Shown here: in pieces, positions 9,107 through 17,642 of the stretch
Layout of the letters: every line of letters starts with the position of its first letter
Position numbering within the stretch: position 1 is the first letter of the stretch
Origin: Methanoregula sp.
Lineage (GTDB): Archaea; Halobacteriota; Methanomicrobia; Methanomicrobiales; Methanospirillaceae
Assembly: GCF_023227875.1 (NCBI RefSeq)
Contig: NZ_JALOCH010000001.1
Location: forward strand, 124,001-188,000
Direction of reading: 5' to 3'
Length of the DNA: 64,000 nucleotides
The notes under the pieces: generated by a model
What the model saw: only the letters and a program-made list of their open reading frames with translations
What the model was told of the DNA's origin: nothing
Database searches by the model: none
Program-made: the position numbers and the translations under genes

Positions 9107-9994
9107 TCACGCAGGGTGCGGACGTGCGCTGACCAGCTGGAACCCCTTCTTTTTTCCCAGCATTGTCCGCACAAGCGTGCTGGTGTCCGCGTTCGCATAA
9201 AACCGGAACGCCATCTCCCCGCTTTCGGTACCACGGTACTCTTTCCGGATGCTTTCCCCGGAAGACATCCGCTGCTCCACGAGCCCCGCACCGATCAGCG
9301 CTTTCATGAAACTGGAGAACGTCCCGTGTGAGAGCTCCTGCGGCGACCTGAACCCGCGCCGGTAGACAACCGGCCGTGAATCCGGCTTCACGGTCCTCGC
9401 CCGGGTCCGCCGGTACACCCCCCAGACCTGTTTGTACAGGTACTCCCGCGAAACCCACTCGCGGGTTCCGTCCGGCACGTGCTTTTCGTACTTCCGGAGA
9501 AGGAGCGCAAGGATGGTCTGGTAGTTCGGGTTTGCCAGCAGGGCCAACGCCTGCATCCCCGGGGCAGGGACAGCCCGGGGAACTTTCTCATCGAAGGATG
9601 AATACACCCCGGCATCGATCCAGGGAGCGAGAGTTGCGAGCGCCGTGCAGAGCGACCGGGATCCCGCCGACAGGTCCATCGTGAACCGTGCGCCGGGATT
9701 GTCCTGAACGATCCGTTCCAGGAGATCCCGTGCGGACGGATAGACCGGCGGGAAGACGAGTTCCCGCGAAAACGGGATTGAAAGGGTTGCTGAGAGTTCC
9801 TTCACGGCATCGACTGAGTGCATGATCGCAAGGCGTTGTTTTTCCCTCTCCGGATTGGAGGAGAGTGTGTATGCATCGCTGTCTGCAAAGACGTACGTGC
9901 GGGTGATGGTAGGGAGGGTGCGGAAGATGGCCGGATATGCGGTCTGGATGTTCTCGCCGGCAGTGATGATGTGGACATGGGGGTCCGATGGCAT
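9107..9994 (-). CDS. CARF-like / winged-helix regulator (resembles HFX_2341/DUF6293 family)
   Basis: A 295-residue protein with two parts. Residues 1 to about 150 look like a CARF-type Rossmann domain: an N-terminal HVHIITAGE strand-turn and a later FTMDLSAGSRSLCTAL motif in the place where CARF proteins carry the nucleotide-contacting D-x-S/T-G-G-like turn. Residues of about 160-295 are basic and contain a helix-turn-helix-like segment (QELSHGTFSSFMKALIGAGL). The pattern recalls haloarchaeal HFX_2341 proteins and CRISPR-linked Csa3 regulators, but no CRISPR array or cas gene is in the window. It is isolated between repeat-rich spacers. The family assignment is from memory of sequence patterns, and the ligand is unknown. 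Confidence 0.55.
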   Translation of the reverse strand: MPSDPHVHIITAGENIQTAYPAIFRTLPTITRTYVFADSDAYTLSSNPEREKQRLAIMHSVDAVKELSATLSIPFSRELVFPPVYPSARDLLERIVQDNPGARFTMDLSAGSRSLCTALATLAPWIDAGVYSSFDEKVPRAVPAPGMQALALLANPNYQTILALLLRKYEKHVPDGTREWVSREYLYKQVWGVYRRTRARTVKPDSRPVVYRRGFRSPQELSHGTFSSFMKALIGAGLVEQRMSSGESIRKEYRGTESGEMAFRFYANADTSTLVRTMLGKKKGFQLVSARPHPA

Positions 9995-10131
9995 GGAGAA
10001 GAGTCTGGGTGAGGTGGTTTAAATGGTTGTTTGTTTATATTGATTTTTGTATTTTATAACGACTGTTTAATTTAAAGATTGCAGACTGTGATTATCGCTT
10101 TGCAGAGAGACCTTTGTATATATTGCGATGC

Positions 10132-10166
10132 CTGCCGCCGCTTCGAAGAACCTGATGATTCTTCTC
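10132..10166 (+). repeat. partial copy of hairpin repeat (forward)
   Basis: This segment contains CTTCGAAGAA followed by CTGATG and ATTCTTCTC. It aligns with 39014-39051, which has CTTCGAAGAATGCTGATGCATTCTTCTC at the same place. In this copy the stem is shortened to GAAGAA/TTCTTC. Confidence 0.6.
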
Positions 10167-10248
10167 AAATCAGTCCTCGCTGATGCGACGACTGATTCCC
10201 CACCGGGGCGCCCCAGCGGTGGCCCAAGGACGGTTTCATGCTTGAGTA

Positions 10249-10312
10249 CAGGTAATGGCTAGCGCAAAATGTCGAGTCTCTTCAGAGATGAGACAGAAGA
10301 AGAACGCATCAG
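10249..10312 (-). repeat. partial copy of hairpin repeat (inverted)
   Basis: Reading 5'-3' on the plus strand this begins CAGGTAATGGCTAGCGCA, continues ATGTCGAGTCTCTTCAGAGA and ends ACGCATCAG. The reverse complement of 39036-39098 has the same order of words (CAGGTAAGTGAGTTGCGCA, ATGTCGAGACTCTACAGAGT, ATGCATCAG). In the short stem TCTCT-TC-AGAGA versus ACTCT-AC-AGAGT, one base pair has changed on both sides, as expected if the structure matters. Confidence 0.6.
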
Positions 10313-10379
10313 GAAATCCACAATCAACTGGGAAAATTTCAGATATTTGAAGGTCGTCGAATAAAAAGTAAAAAAAGGT

Positions 10380-10727
10380 TTAGTTGGGTTTTTTTATTGG
10401 TATAAATTCAACCTTTTCACCTAGCCCACGGTTTGGAAATATTAAAAGGATATCCGATATAGTGGCTATCCCCTCTACACCATCAGATTTACGAATTACT
10501 TGTGTCTCAAGCAAATAACGTGATATATGGTCGTCGGTTAGCTGGTTGAGATCTTGTTCAAATTTTACATCAGGTGCATGATATGGGGCAACAATAGCGT
10601 TTAAATCGGATATCGCAATTTTTTCCTTTATCTCGATTTTTCCTTTAATCTCAAACGCCTTAGATCCATTATTCTTTCTCAAAATTCCGCCATTTGTTCC
10701 TTCATATTCTATAATTTCATCGTTCAT
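10380..10727 (-). CDS. small orphan protein, AT-rich gene
   Basis: A 115-residue protein I do not recognise. It starts MNDEIIEYEGTNGG and has alternating short charged and hydrophobic stretches (FEIKGKIEIKEKIAI, ISDILLIFPN), suggesting a small beta-rich fold without signal peptide or membrane segment. Base composition is clearly more AT-rich than the neighbouring housekeeping genes, and codons such as ATA and AAA are frequent. Together with the adjoining repeats this suggests recent acquisition. The 227 bases upstream (10728-10954) are also AT-rich and contain no gene. Confidence 0.6.
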   Translation of the reverse strand: MNDEIIEYEGTNGGILRKNNGSKAFEIKGKIEIKEKIAISDLNAIVAPYHAPDVKFEQDLNQLTDDHISRYLLETQVIRKSDGVEGIATISDILLIFPNRGLGEKVEFIPIKKPN

Positions 10728-10954
10728 AATTACTCCATAATTTTTTGATCTTTCTGTGGGGTCTCCATATAATGATTCTATTGCGTACTATATATCCGTC
10801 ATTGAAAATTCTGTGTAATTATATTTTATAAATGACATTGGACTTTTAGTGGTACATAAAAAAATTTAAAGGGATGATTTCGTCAGAGTCTGATTATTCA
10901 AAAAGGTATTCGGTAAAATAAGAGTTGCTCGCAAAAACTATGAAAAAACTTTCC

Positions 10955-11680
10955 CTATTTCCTCGCAATCGTCACATACCCCGAGTGACACACGCTCGTG
11001 GAAGGCCGCGTCCCCCGCTTCGACCGGGTCATCTCCCGTTCGATAAGTTCATGGGTATGTACTTCCCGGAAGAGCGGTGTTGCAGCATCGACAACAATTG
11101 CCATCTGTTCCAGGAACGGCGTGTAGCAGGCCAGGTATCCCCCGGACCGGAGCAGGGAGTATGCGTGCGTCACATGCTCCGACTGGACCTGCAGGTCGAG
11201 GTGCACAACATCGAATGACCCCTCTGACTCAAGGAAATCCTTTGCCACGGCCTCGACATTTGCGAGTTTTGCTTCCGTGATATTCTTCATTGCGAGCGTG
11301 GAGAACTCGGGACGCACCTCATACGTCTTCACGCTCCTTGCAACGCCGCCGAAATAGATCGCCGCGATGCCGCTGCCGGTGCCGGCATCGAGGACGTCAT
11401 CGTTGTGGTTCATGCCGGTGTATGCGATGACAAGGCCGATGTCCTTGGGCAGCATCGGGGCGCCTGAGCGTTTGCCGTGGGAAAAGAAATCGGTGGGCCT
11501 CGGGATGCGGATGGTGAACTCTGCACCGCTATGGGTGGTGATGACATCCCCGCCGGACTTCCCGACCAGGGATTCAAGCTCGATCTGTCCCTTGTCGGTA
11601 CCGAGTTTTCCCGGCCCTGCCTTAACCCAGAATTCCCGTCCTGCCCCGACGAGCAGGACCCGATCGCCCTCTTCGATCAT
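10955..11680 (-). CDS. trmI: tRNA (adenine-N1)-methyltransferase, TrmI type
   Basis: A 241-residue class I methyltransferase of the archaeal TrmI family, which forms m1A57/m1A58 in the T loop of tRNAs. The N-terminal part (IEEGDRVLLVGAGREFWVKA) is the small beta domain typical of TrmI. The SAM-binding motif is VLDAGTGSGIAAIYFGG near residue 98, and the linker IRIPRPTDFFSHGKR matches the family's RP-x-D loop. The ATG at 11680 overlaps the NAC stop as TGATG; a GTG three bases earlier is also possible. Co-location with NAC and the PUA protein points to a translation-related operon. Confidence 0.9.
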   Translation of the reverse strand: MIEEGDRVLLVGAGREFWVKAGPGKLGTDKGQIELESLVGKSGGDVITTHSGAEFTIRIPRPTDFFSHGKRSGAPMLPKDIGLVIAYTGMNHNDDVLDAGTGSGIAAIYFGGVARSVKTYEVRPEFSTLAMKNITEAKLANVEAVAKDFLESEGSFDVVHLDLQVQSEHVTHAYSLLRSGGYLACYTPFLEQMAIVVDAATPLFREVHTHELIEREMTRSKRGTRPSTSVCHSGYVTIARK

Positions 11681-12018
11681 CACTGGGCTAGCCGCATGAT
11701 CGCTTCGGCAATGTCGCCCTTTGTCGCGACAAGGGCTTCTTTTGCCTTCTCTTCAGAAACGTTTGCCTGTGCAGCGACCATCGTGACATCCTCTTTTGGG
11801 ATCTCGACTGCCGCCGCTTCGAACCGTGGCGTGCCGGAGATCTGGTAGGTGGTCGCACCCTGCATGGTCATTGCCGAGACCTCGGCAGAGTCGAAGACCC
11901 AGTTGCCTTTCGGCGTCTTGATCACGATACTCTGCACGTCCTCAATCTGCTCGACATTCATGCCGAGCTTCTTCATCATCGCCTTCATCTGGCGCGGATT
12001 GATGTTTCCCGGAAGCAT
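11680..12018 (-). CDS. nac: nascent polypeptide-associated complex protein
   Basis: About 112 residues. The archaeal NAC homodimer binds nascent chains at the ribosome exit. The N-terminal basic segment INPRQMKAMMKKLGMN is the ribosome-binding motif, the NAC beta domain spans about residues 20-75, and a C-terminal UBA domain (AQANVSEEKAKEALVATKGDIAEAI) closes the protein. ATG at 12018 (MLPGNINPRQM) fits the family better than the GTG at 12027. The start lies about 77 bases inside the end of the PUA-protein gene, an unusually long overlap. Confidence 0.93.
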   Translation of the reverse strand: MLPGNINPRQMKAMMKKLGMNVEQIEDVQSIVIKTPKGNWVFDSAEVSAMTMQGATTYQISGTPRFEAAAVEIPKEDVTMVAAQANVSEEKAKEALVATKGDIAEAIMRLAQ

Positions 12019-12505
12019 CCTTCTCACTACCCTGCCGTACTTTTACCGCTACTCCGTAATTAAATGCAAGCATCTCCGGGCCTGAAACGACGGCAGCGCC
12101 GCAGGCAATCACCCGGTCATCCCCGGCAACGACGATAACATCATCGCCCGCGCGTATCTGCGGGTCGGCTGCGGTCACGTGTTTCGCAAACGCGTTCTTG
12201 CCTTTTGCCACGAACTCCGCCACATCGTCCCGGACGGTGACCCGGTATCCCGGGGCGGGAAGTGCTGCCTGGAGCCGGCGTGCCCCCTCGATACTGATCG
12301 TGAGCCGCCCATCCGATGCCCGGACTGTTGCAAGGCGCACGCCACCGTACAGCACCTGGCGGACCCGGCCGGTGGTGGAGAAGATGAACGTGCAGTCCTC
12401 CGGGAAGAGGGAGGGGCCCACGTTGCCGCCGAACTGGAAGTCAGCGATGACCTGGACCCGCCGCAGTAAACTGTTCTCCGAGTATCCTGTTGACACGAAT
12501 GACAA
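11942..12505 (-). CDS. PUA-domain RNA-binding protein
   Basis: A 187-residue protein. The N-terminal half (LLRRVQVIADFQFGGNVG and following) matches the archaeal pre-PUA/PUA proteins related to the C-terminal part of archaeosine tRNA-guanine transglycosylase. The PUA domain is at about residues 85-160 with IRAGDDVIVVAGDDRVIACG. The last 25 residues are charged and hydrophilic and are encoded in the stretch that also encodes the NAC N-terminus in another frame. The start at 12505 gives an overlap of 65 bases with the RecJ-like gene upstream; no in-frame ATG, GTG or TTG occurs later before the conserved domain. A role in tRNA modification or ribosome biogenesis is likely but unproven. Confidence 0.8.
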   Translation of the reverse strand: MSFVSTGYSENSLLRRVQVIADFQFGGNVGPSLFPEDCTFIFSTTGRVRQVLYGGVRLATVRASDGRLTISIEGARRLQAALPAPGYRVTVRDDVAEFVAKGKNAFAKHVTAADPQIRAGDDVIVVAGDDRVIACGAAVVSGPEMLAFNYGVAVKVRQGSEKDASGKHQSAPDEGDDEEARHECRAD

Positions 12506-13841
12506 ACTCCTGTTCCGCTGTTTTCGGGATATATGCTCCCGCTGCTATCTTATGTCCTCCGCCCCCGCCCCCGTATTCCGCCGAGGCGTCCGAGAGCGCT
12601 TTCTGGAGGTCGATGCCCTTTTCGACAACCCGTTCATTTGTCCTCATCGAGACCTTGGTCAGGTTCCGGTCCTCCGGCACCTCGCACATGATCAGGATCG
12701 GCTTGGCGCTGTTCAGTTTCGAGAGCGCCATCCCGGCCCCAATCCCGACGATCGTGTCAGGGTACTTCCCCCCGACATGGAGGTACTGGAGGTTCTCCAG
12801 TTCACGAACTCCCGTATCGACAATATACTGGAGGAGCTCGCGGAGGATTGCCCGGTGGTTGTTGAGCATGTGCTCCGCGTCCCGGTATGCAGGGCCGCGG
12901 TCGCCACGGAGGATCGCTCCCCCAATCTGCGGCTTCGACCACCGGCCGCAGGCATTGAGGAGGGTCGCGTACTCCTGTGCGTTCCGGAGGGGGGTCCTGG
13001 GGACCTCTCCCGGGAACCGGTAAGTCTCCGAGAGCAGCCGGTCGGTCTTCTCCCCGTTTGCCATCAGCTGCTGGGCAAGCGCCGAGATGATCGTCCGGTG
13101 GTCGTCATCGGAGAGTTCCTCCCAGACATACCACCGGCCATCAGGTGTCTGCTGCCGGATGCCGAGTTTTTTCAGGAACTGCCGGGCGCCTTCGGGATTG
13201 TTGCTGATCCCTTTGACAAACGGGTCGTCGTTGTAGGCCAGCGAGAGGTGGACAGGGCGGGTTGCCGTGCCGTAACAGTTAAGGTCTTTTTTCCGGACCT
13301 CTACCGACCCGTGCTTCATCCCGTCCTCGACAATGATCTCGCGTGCGGGCCCGACAAGGCCGCACTTCTCCCGCGCCATCATATCCCCGACATTCCCGAC
13401 AACGGCCAGCTTTGCAAGGTCAATGTTTGCGCAGTCCAGCTGCTTTGCGACCAGGTATGCAACACCGGCCGCGCTCATCCGCGTGTGCCCGTACGGCAGG
13501 CAGTTGACCTGCGTATACTCCCGTTCGCAGGGCTGGCTGACGTGGTGGTCGATGATGAGGACCTCCTTCTCGGAAAAACCCCGTTCGAGCATCAGGTTCT
13601 GCTGGCCGGCGCCAAGGTCGGAAAAGATCTTGAACGAGGCATCGGCCGGGACCTGCGGCATCGTGAGGGGTTCGAGCTGGCGCACAAAAACCGATTTGAC
13701 CGGGATTCCCAGCCGTGAGACCGCCTGCGAAAGGATCGCCTCGCAGCTGATGCCGTCCGCATCGATGTGGGAGACGATGGTGATTTCCGGTGCCGCCGCG
13801 ATCTGCTCCGCGGCTGCCTTTACATCATCGCAAAAACCCAT
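12441..13841 (-). CDS. RecJ-like DHH-family phosphoesterase/exonuclease
   Basis: A 466-residue archaeal RecJ homologue. Residues of about 20-32 contain SHIDADGIS (DHH motif I, the metal-binding DxD), residues near 95-101 contain IIDHHVSQP (motif III, DHH), and the C-terminal DHHA1 domain carries the glycine-rich EYGGGGGGHKIAAG signature. Members act as single-strand exonucleases, and some associate with the replicative GINS/CMG complex (GAN). It is divergently arranged with nnrDE, with only 43 bases between the starts. Its 3' end overlaps the PUA-protein start by 65 bases. Confidence 0.9.
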   Translation of the reverse strand: MGFCDDVKAAAEQIAAAPEITIVSHIDADGISCEAILSQAVSRLGIPVKSVFVRQLEPLTMPQVPADASFKIFSDLGAGQQNLMLERGFSEKEVLIIDHHVSQPCEREYTQVNCLPYGHTRMSAAGVAYLVAKQLDCANIDLAKLAVVGNVGDMMAREKCGLVGPAREIIVEDGMKHGSVEVRKKDLNCYGTATRPVHLSLAYNDDPFVKGISNNPEGARQFLKKLGIRQQTPDGRWYVWEELSDDDHRTIISALAQQLMANGEKTDRLLSETYRFPGEVPRTPLRNAQEYATLLNACGRWSKPQIGGAILRGDRGPAYRDAEHMLNNHRAILRELLQYIVDTGVRELENLQYLHVGGKYPDTIVGIGAGMALSKLNSAKPILIMCEVPEDRNLTKVSMRTNERVVEKGIDLQKALSDASAEYGGGGGGHKIAAGAYIPKTAEQEFVIRVNRILGEQFTAAGPGHR

Positions 13842-13884
13842 TGCCTAATATTTAGGGAGTTCCAACAGATGAATTGTACTCCCT

Positions 13885-15294
13885 ATGCAGACCAATACGT
13901 CCGGGTTTTTTCCTGAAACGGGGCTTATCACCCCGGAGCGGATGCGTGCAGTGGATGGCAACGCAATAGCGCTCGGTGTCACTGAGCTCCAGCTGATGGA
14001 GAGCGCGGGCCGCGGTCTTGCGGAGCAGGTCCTTGTGGCCCGTCCTGACCGGGTCCTCATCCTCTGCGGGAAAGGGAACAACGGGGGCGACGGGATGGTT
14101 GCGGCCCGCCATCTTGTGCGCCACGCGACAACGGATGTCTGCTACCTCGACCAGGGAAAACGGAGCAGCGCCTGCGAGCACCAGCTCCGTGCCCTCACCC
14201 ATTCGCGGATCGGGCTCCACCCGTTTGCGTCCCGCGACGATCTTGAGCCCGTGCGTTCGCTCTTTGAGAAGGCGGATGTGATCGTGGACTGCCTGCTCGG
14301 CACCGGTGTGAGCGGCCCGGTGAAAGAGCCGCTGAAAACCTGCACTGCGATGGCAAATGCATCGCCGGCAACGATCATTGCAGCGGACATCTCGACGCCC
14401 GGTATGCGGGCGGACCGGATCTGCGCCTTCCACCGTGCGAAGGTGGACGGGTCGACCGTCATCGACATCGGCATCCCGGTCGAGGCCGAGTGCTTCACCG
14501 GCCCCGGTGACCTGACGCTCATTCCCGCCCGCCGCAAAAAAGCGCACAAGGGCAATGGCGGGGAGGTGCTCATAATCGGGGGCGGCCCGTACCAGGGGGC
14601 GCCATGGCTCGCGGGGCTCGGGGCCCTCCGGGCGGGTGCCGACATTGTCCGGATCGCATCCCCTGTCTTTGAGCCGGTCCCCGATTTAATCTACGAACGG
14701 CTGGAAGGCAACGTGATCGGGCCGGAGCATATTGAACGGTTGATCTCCCTTGCCGAGAAGGCGGATGTAGTGGTCTGCGGAAACGGCCTGGGTACTGAAA
14801 GCCATGAGGTGGTCATGGCTATTGCCCCGCACTGCAAAAAGGCGGTCTTCGATGCCGATGCCCTCCGACTCCCCCTTCAAAAAGCGAAGGGTGAGACGAT
14901 CTATACTCCGCACGCTGCTGAGTTTGCGCGTATCACGGGCATCACCCTTCCCGAAGATACTCTCGGGAAAGCCCGGGCAGCACAACGCTCCGGCATCAAA
15001 GGGACGGTTATCATCAAGGGGCACATCGATATTGTCACGGACGGCCGGCAGGTCCGGTTCAACCGGACCGGCGACCCTGCGATGACTGTCGGGGGGACAG
15101 GAGACGTACTTGCCGGGATTGCCGGGGCATTGCTCTGCCGGCTCCCCGCGTTCGATGCGGCCTGTATCGCGGCATACGTCAACGGGAAAGCGGGCGAGGC
15201 TGTAGTGGCCGAACGGGGCGGCGGGATGCTGGCGTCAGATATTGTTGACAAGATCCCGGCGGTCTTATACCAGAAAGGCCGGAGAGGTGCGTGA
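13885..15294 (+). CDS. nnrD: bifunctional NAD(P)H-hydrate epimerase/ADP-dependent dehydratase
   Basis: A 469-residue two-domain repair enzyme. Residues of about 15-215 are the YjeF N-terminal epimerase domain (GKGNNGGDGMVAARHL), and residues of about 220-465 are the ribokinase-like dehydratase domain with GTVIIKGHIDIV and the GGTGDVLAGIAGAL nucleotide motif. Together they convert damaged NAD(P)HX back to NAD(P)H. The fused order is typical of many archaea and bacteria. The moaC start follows its TGA immediately, so the two are co-transcribed. Confidence 0.94.
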   Translation: MQTNTSGFFPETGLITPERMRAVDGNAIALGVTELQLMESAGRGLAEQVLVARPDRVLILCGKGNNGGDGMVAARHLVRHATTDVCYLDQGKRSSACEHQLRALTHSRIGLHPFASRDDLEPVRSLFEKADVIVDCLLGTGVSGPVKEPLKTCTAMANASPATIIAADISTPGMRADRICAFHRAKVDGSTVIDIGIPVEAECFTGPGDLTLIPARRKKAHKGNGGEVLIIGGGPYQGAPWLAGLGALRAGADIVRIASPVFEPVPDLIYERLEGNVIGPEHIERLISLAEKADVVVCGNGLGTESHEVVMAIAPHCKKAVFDADALRLPLQKAKGETIYTPHAAEFARITGITLPEDTLGKARAAQRSGIKGTVIIKGHIDIVTDGRQVRFNRTGDPAMTVGGTGDVLAGIAGALLCRLPAFDAACIAAYVNGKAGEAVVAERGGGMLASDIVDKIPAVLYQKGRRGA

Positions 15295-15762
15295 ATGCCG
15301 GAATTTACTCATATTGCAAACGACAGGGCACAGATGGTGGACATCAGCGGCAAGGGCGAAGTCGTGCGTGAGGCAACGGCATCGGGCAGGATTTTCTTAA
15401 GGCCGGAGACGCTTGCGGCCATCCGGGAAGGGACGGTCGTGAAGGGCAACGTATTGGCAACGGCCCGCGTGGCGGCCACCCTTGCGGTCAAGAACACTGC
15501 CACCATCATCCCGATGTGCCACCCGATCCCGATCAGCTCGATCTCGGTGGATTTCACGGACGGGGACGGGTATATCGAAGCCATCGTGGTCGTGAAGATG
15601 ACCGGGAAGACCGGCGTGGAGATGGAGGCTTTAACGGGCGTGTCGGTTGCTTTGCTCACGGTGTGGGATATGGTGAAATCCGCTGAGAAGGACAAGGACG
15701 GGCAGTACCCGGTGACGCGGATTACGGACATTCAGGTGGTGGAGAAGAAGAAGGGGAAGTGA
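15295..15762 (+). CDS. moaC: cyclic pyranopterin monophosphate synthase
   Basis: A 155-residue MoaC, which converts 3',8-cH2GTP to cyclic pyranopterin monophosphate in molybdopterin synthesis; the cofactor is needed for formylmethanofuran and formate dehydrogenases in methanogens. MCHPIPISS carries the conserved cofactor-binding Cys-His, and MEALTGVSVALLTVWDMVKS the catalytic C-terminal helix. The protein begins directly after the nnrD stop codon with no spacer. Length and motifs are complete. Confidence 0.96.
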   Translation: MPEFTHIANDRAQMVDISGKGEVVREATASGRIFLRPETLAAIREGTVVKGNVLATARVAATLAVKNTATIIPMCHPIPISSISVDFTDGDGYIEAIVVVKMTGKTGVEMEALTGVSVALLTVWDMVKSAEKDKDGQYPVTRITDIQVVEKKKGK

Positions 15763-15884
15763 TCCCTTTCTTGTCCGCGCCTGTATCTTTTAATACCCCC
15801 TCCGTCCTATGTATACAGGCATGCGGGATGCGTCCCGTATCAAAGGAATGTAGCCCTCTTTGGGCCGAACCTTAGGTGATTACC

Positions 15885-16475
15885 ATGGTAAAATCGATGT
15901 ATGCTTTCGTCAGGGAAGCATGGAAGAGACCTGACAAGTCAGAGGTCAAGGAACTCCTCTGGAACAGGATGCAGGCATGGCGCCGCGAAGGCAGCGTTGT
16001 CCGGATCGAGCACCCGACCCGTATCGACCGCGCCCGCTCGCTCGGCTACAAGGCCAAGCAGGGCATCGCCGTTGCACGTGTCCAGGTACGCCGCGGTGGC
16101 CGTAGGGCGTCCCGGTACGTACGGGCACGCCGCTCCGCCCGGATGGGTAAGAGACACCTCACCTCCGGCAAGAGCATCCAGCGCATTGCCGAGGAACGCG
16201 CGTCCAAGAGGTTCCCGAACATGGAAGTCCTGAACTCCTACTGGGTAGGGCAGGACGGGAAGCGGAAATACTACGAGGTCATCCTCGTTGACGGGCACCA
16301 CCCCTCAATCAGGGCAGACAAGAACCTCGCATGGCTTGCAGACCCGTCGCACCGGGGACGTGCCGAGCGCGGCAAGACCTCGGCAGGCCGCAAGGGCCGT
16401 GGCATGATGACCCGTGGCAAAGGTACCGAGAAGACCCGCCCGAGCATCCGCTCCCACGCGAACCAGGGCAAATAA
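15885..16475 (+). CDS. rpl15e: 50S ribosomal protein L15e
   Basis: A 196-residue, strongly basic large-subunit protein. The start MVKSMYAFVREAWKRP and the internal VQVRRGGRRASRYVRAR stretch match archaeal/eukaryotic L15e. ATG at 15885 is preferred over an in-frame GTG at 15876 because AGGTGAT lies just before it and the family begins MVKS. A TATA-like TTTTAATA sits near 15788. The gene heads a set of translation, RNA-processing and proteasome genes that stay in this order in many methanogens. Confidence 0.96.
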   Translation: MVKSMYAFVREAWKRPDKSEVKELLWNRMQAWRREGSVVRIEHPTRIDRARSLGYKAKQGIAVARVQVRRGGRRASRYVRARRSARMGKRHLTSGKSIQRIAEERASKRFPNMEVLNSYWVGQDGKRKYYEVILVDGHHPSIRADKNLAWLADPSHRGRAERGKTSAGRKGRGMMTRGKGTEKTRPSIRSHANQGK

Positions 16476-16505
16476 CCTTATCCTTTTTTAACTGAAGTAA
16501 CTCTC

Positions 16506-17147
16506 ATGAAGATCACCGATGCAGCGGTCTGTCCGTACCCGAACGGGGATTCATCGGTGCGCAGGCTTGCGCTGGAAGCGGAAGCGCTGGGGTTTGACAG
16601 CCTTGTTGCCATCGACACGCCCTCCGCCAGGTACGGCGAGGTCGAGGTCAGGAACGGCCTGTTCATACGCAATGCCGGCATGAAGGATGTCATCGCACAG
16701 GTGAAACGGGCAAAGGACCCAACGACTGTCATCTCGGTGAAGGCAGGGGATGCCGGGTTCAACCGGGGAGTGGTTGGCCTTCGCGGCGTGCATATCCTCC
16801 GCGGGGTCCATGCGGCCGACAGGAACGCCTTCGATCATGTCACCGCGAAGATGGCGGCCGACAACCGGGTTGCAGTCGATATCGACCTCTCGGTGATCAT
16901 CGCAGGAAGGGGGATTGCACGGCAGCGGGCGATCCAGCGATACCGCGACGTGCTCGTGCTTGAACGGCGTTTTGAGTTCCCGCTCACCATGTCAACCTAC
17001 GCACGTTCGGTGCTGGAGCTGCGCGCAGTCCGCGAGGTCAGCGGCCTCTGCACCCTGCTTGGCATGGACATACCGGACGTGGAACGTGCGTTTGCCGGTG
17101 TTGACAGGGTTACCACGCCGCCAAAACCTTCCGTGCGGGTGATCTAG
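16506..17147 (+). CDS. rnp3: ribonuclease P protein component 3 (Rpp30 homologue)
   Basis: A 213-residue TIM-barrel-like protein of the Rpp30 family. It begins KITDAAVCPYPNG, has the conserved VVGLRGVHILRGVH core and ends with a segment of the type YARSVLELRAVREV. It pairs with Rnp2 (Pop5), encoded immediately downstream, and the heterotetramer activates the catalytic domain of archaeal RNase P RNA. The stop TAG is followed directly by the rnp2 ATG. Confidence 0.93.
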   Translation: MKITDAAVCPYPNGDSSVRRLALEAEALGFDSLVAIDTPSARYGEVEVRNGLFIRNAGMKDVIAQVKRAKDPTTVISVKAGDAGFNRGVVGLRGVHILRGVHAADRNAFDHVTAKMAADNRVAVDIDLSVIIAGRGIARQRAIQRYRDVLVLERRFEFPLTMSTYARSVLELRAVREVSGLCTLLGMDIPDVERAFAGVDRVTTPPKPSVRVI

Positions 17148-17642
17148 ATGACCGTCCGTCCCCCGACACTCCGCGACAAGCGACGGTATGTCCTCGTCCG
17201 GGTCGACCCCCCGGGAACACAGATCGACCTAAAGGAACTCTACTACACGGTATCGGATGCCATCACCTCGCTCTGGGGCGACGCGGTGGCTGCGGTCATC
17301 GTGCAGGCCGTGATATGCGCCGAGGGCGATTATGTCGTGGTCCGGTGCCGTCGCGGGAGCGAACGTGAACTGGCGATTGCGCTCTCAACGATCACCATGT
17401 TCTGCGATTCCCCGGTTGCCCTGCGGATCATCGCGGCTTCCGGCACCATTGACAGCCTCCGGGACCGGATGAAGCCCTCGGTAAAAGCCAGCGATGAAAC
17501 GGCACCAGCTGAAGAGTGCCGGTTTGGCGGGAAGGAGTGCTTTGTTGCACATTGTGACGGTCAGAAGGTTGATGTGATTGAAAAGGGATTTAAAAATACA
17601 CACCGATTGTTCTTGATAAAAGAAGATCTGGAGGAACCATAA
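17148..17642 (+). CDS. rnp2: ribonuclease P protein component 2 (Pop5 homologue)
   Basis: A 164-residue Pop5-type protein. RPPTLRDKRRYVLVRV at the N-terminus and YVVVRCRRGSERELAIALSTI near residue 65 are characteristic of archaeal Rnp2. The C-terminal 45 residues (after about 115) are hydrophilic with Cys residues and look like a lineage-specific tail compared with the usual length of 120-130. The last part also contains a likely promoter for psmA. It starts directly after rnp3. Confidence 0.92.
   Translation: MTVRPPTLRDKRRYVLVRVDPPGTQIDLKELYYTVSDAITSLWGDAVAAVIVQAVICAEGDYVVVRCRRGSERELAIALSTITMFCDSPVALRIIAASGTIDSLRDRMKPSVKASDETAPAEECRFGGKECFVAHCDGQKVDVIEKGFKNTHRLFLIKEDLEEP
17589..17598 (+). 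promoter_or_regulatory. TATA box candidate inside rnp2, upstream of psmA
   Basis: TTTAAAAATA preceded by purines (AAAAGGGA, BRE-like) lies 45 bases before the psmA ATG. This would place a transcript start roughly 20 bases upstream of the gene and allow the proteasome gene to be expressed independently of rnp3-rnp2. Confidence 0.5.

Larger units (their letters stand above)
9995..10379. other. 385-base intergenic region with degenerate inverted repeat copies
   Basis: No gene is seen. It carries the upstream region of the CARF-like gene, then two short segments (10132-10166 and 10249-10312) that match, in opposite orientations, the hairpin element at 39014-39098. The sequence between them contains CCACCGGGGCGCC, another GC-rich palindromic patch. 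Confidence 0.6.

Noticed and set aside
12198..13718. A 506-codon plus-strand frame opposite the RecJ-like gene
   Set aside because: The minus-strand gene has full DHH/DHHA1 motifs; the plus-strand frame is Arg/Pro/Val-rich antisense shadow.
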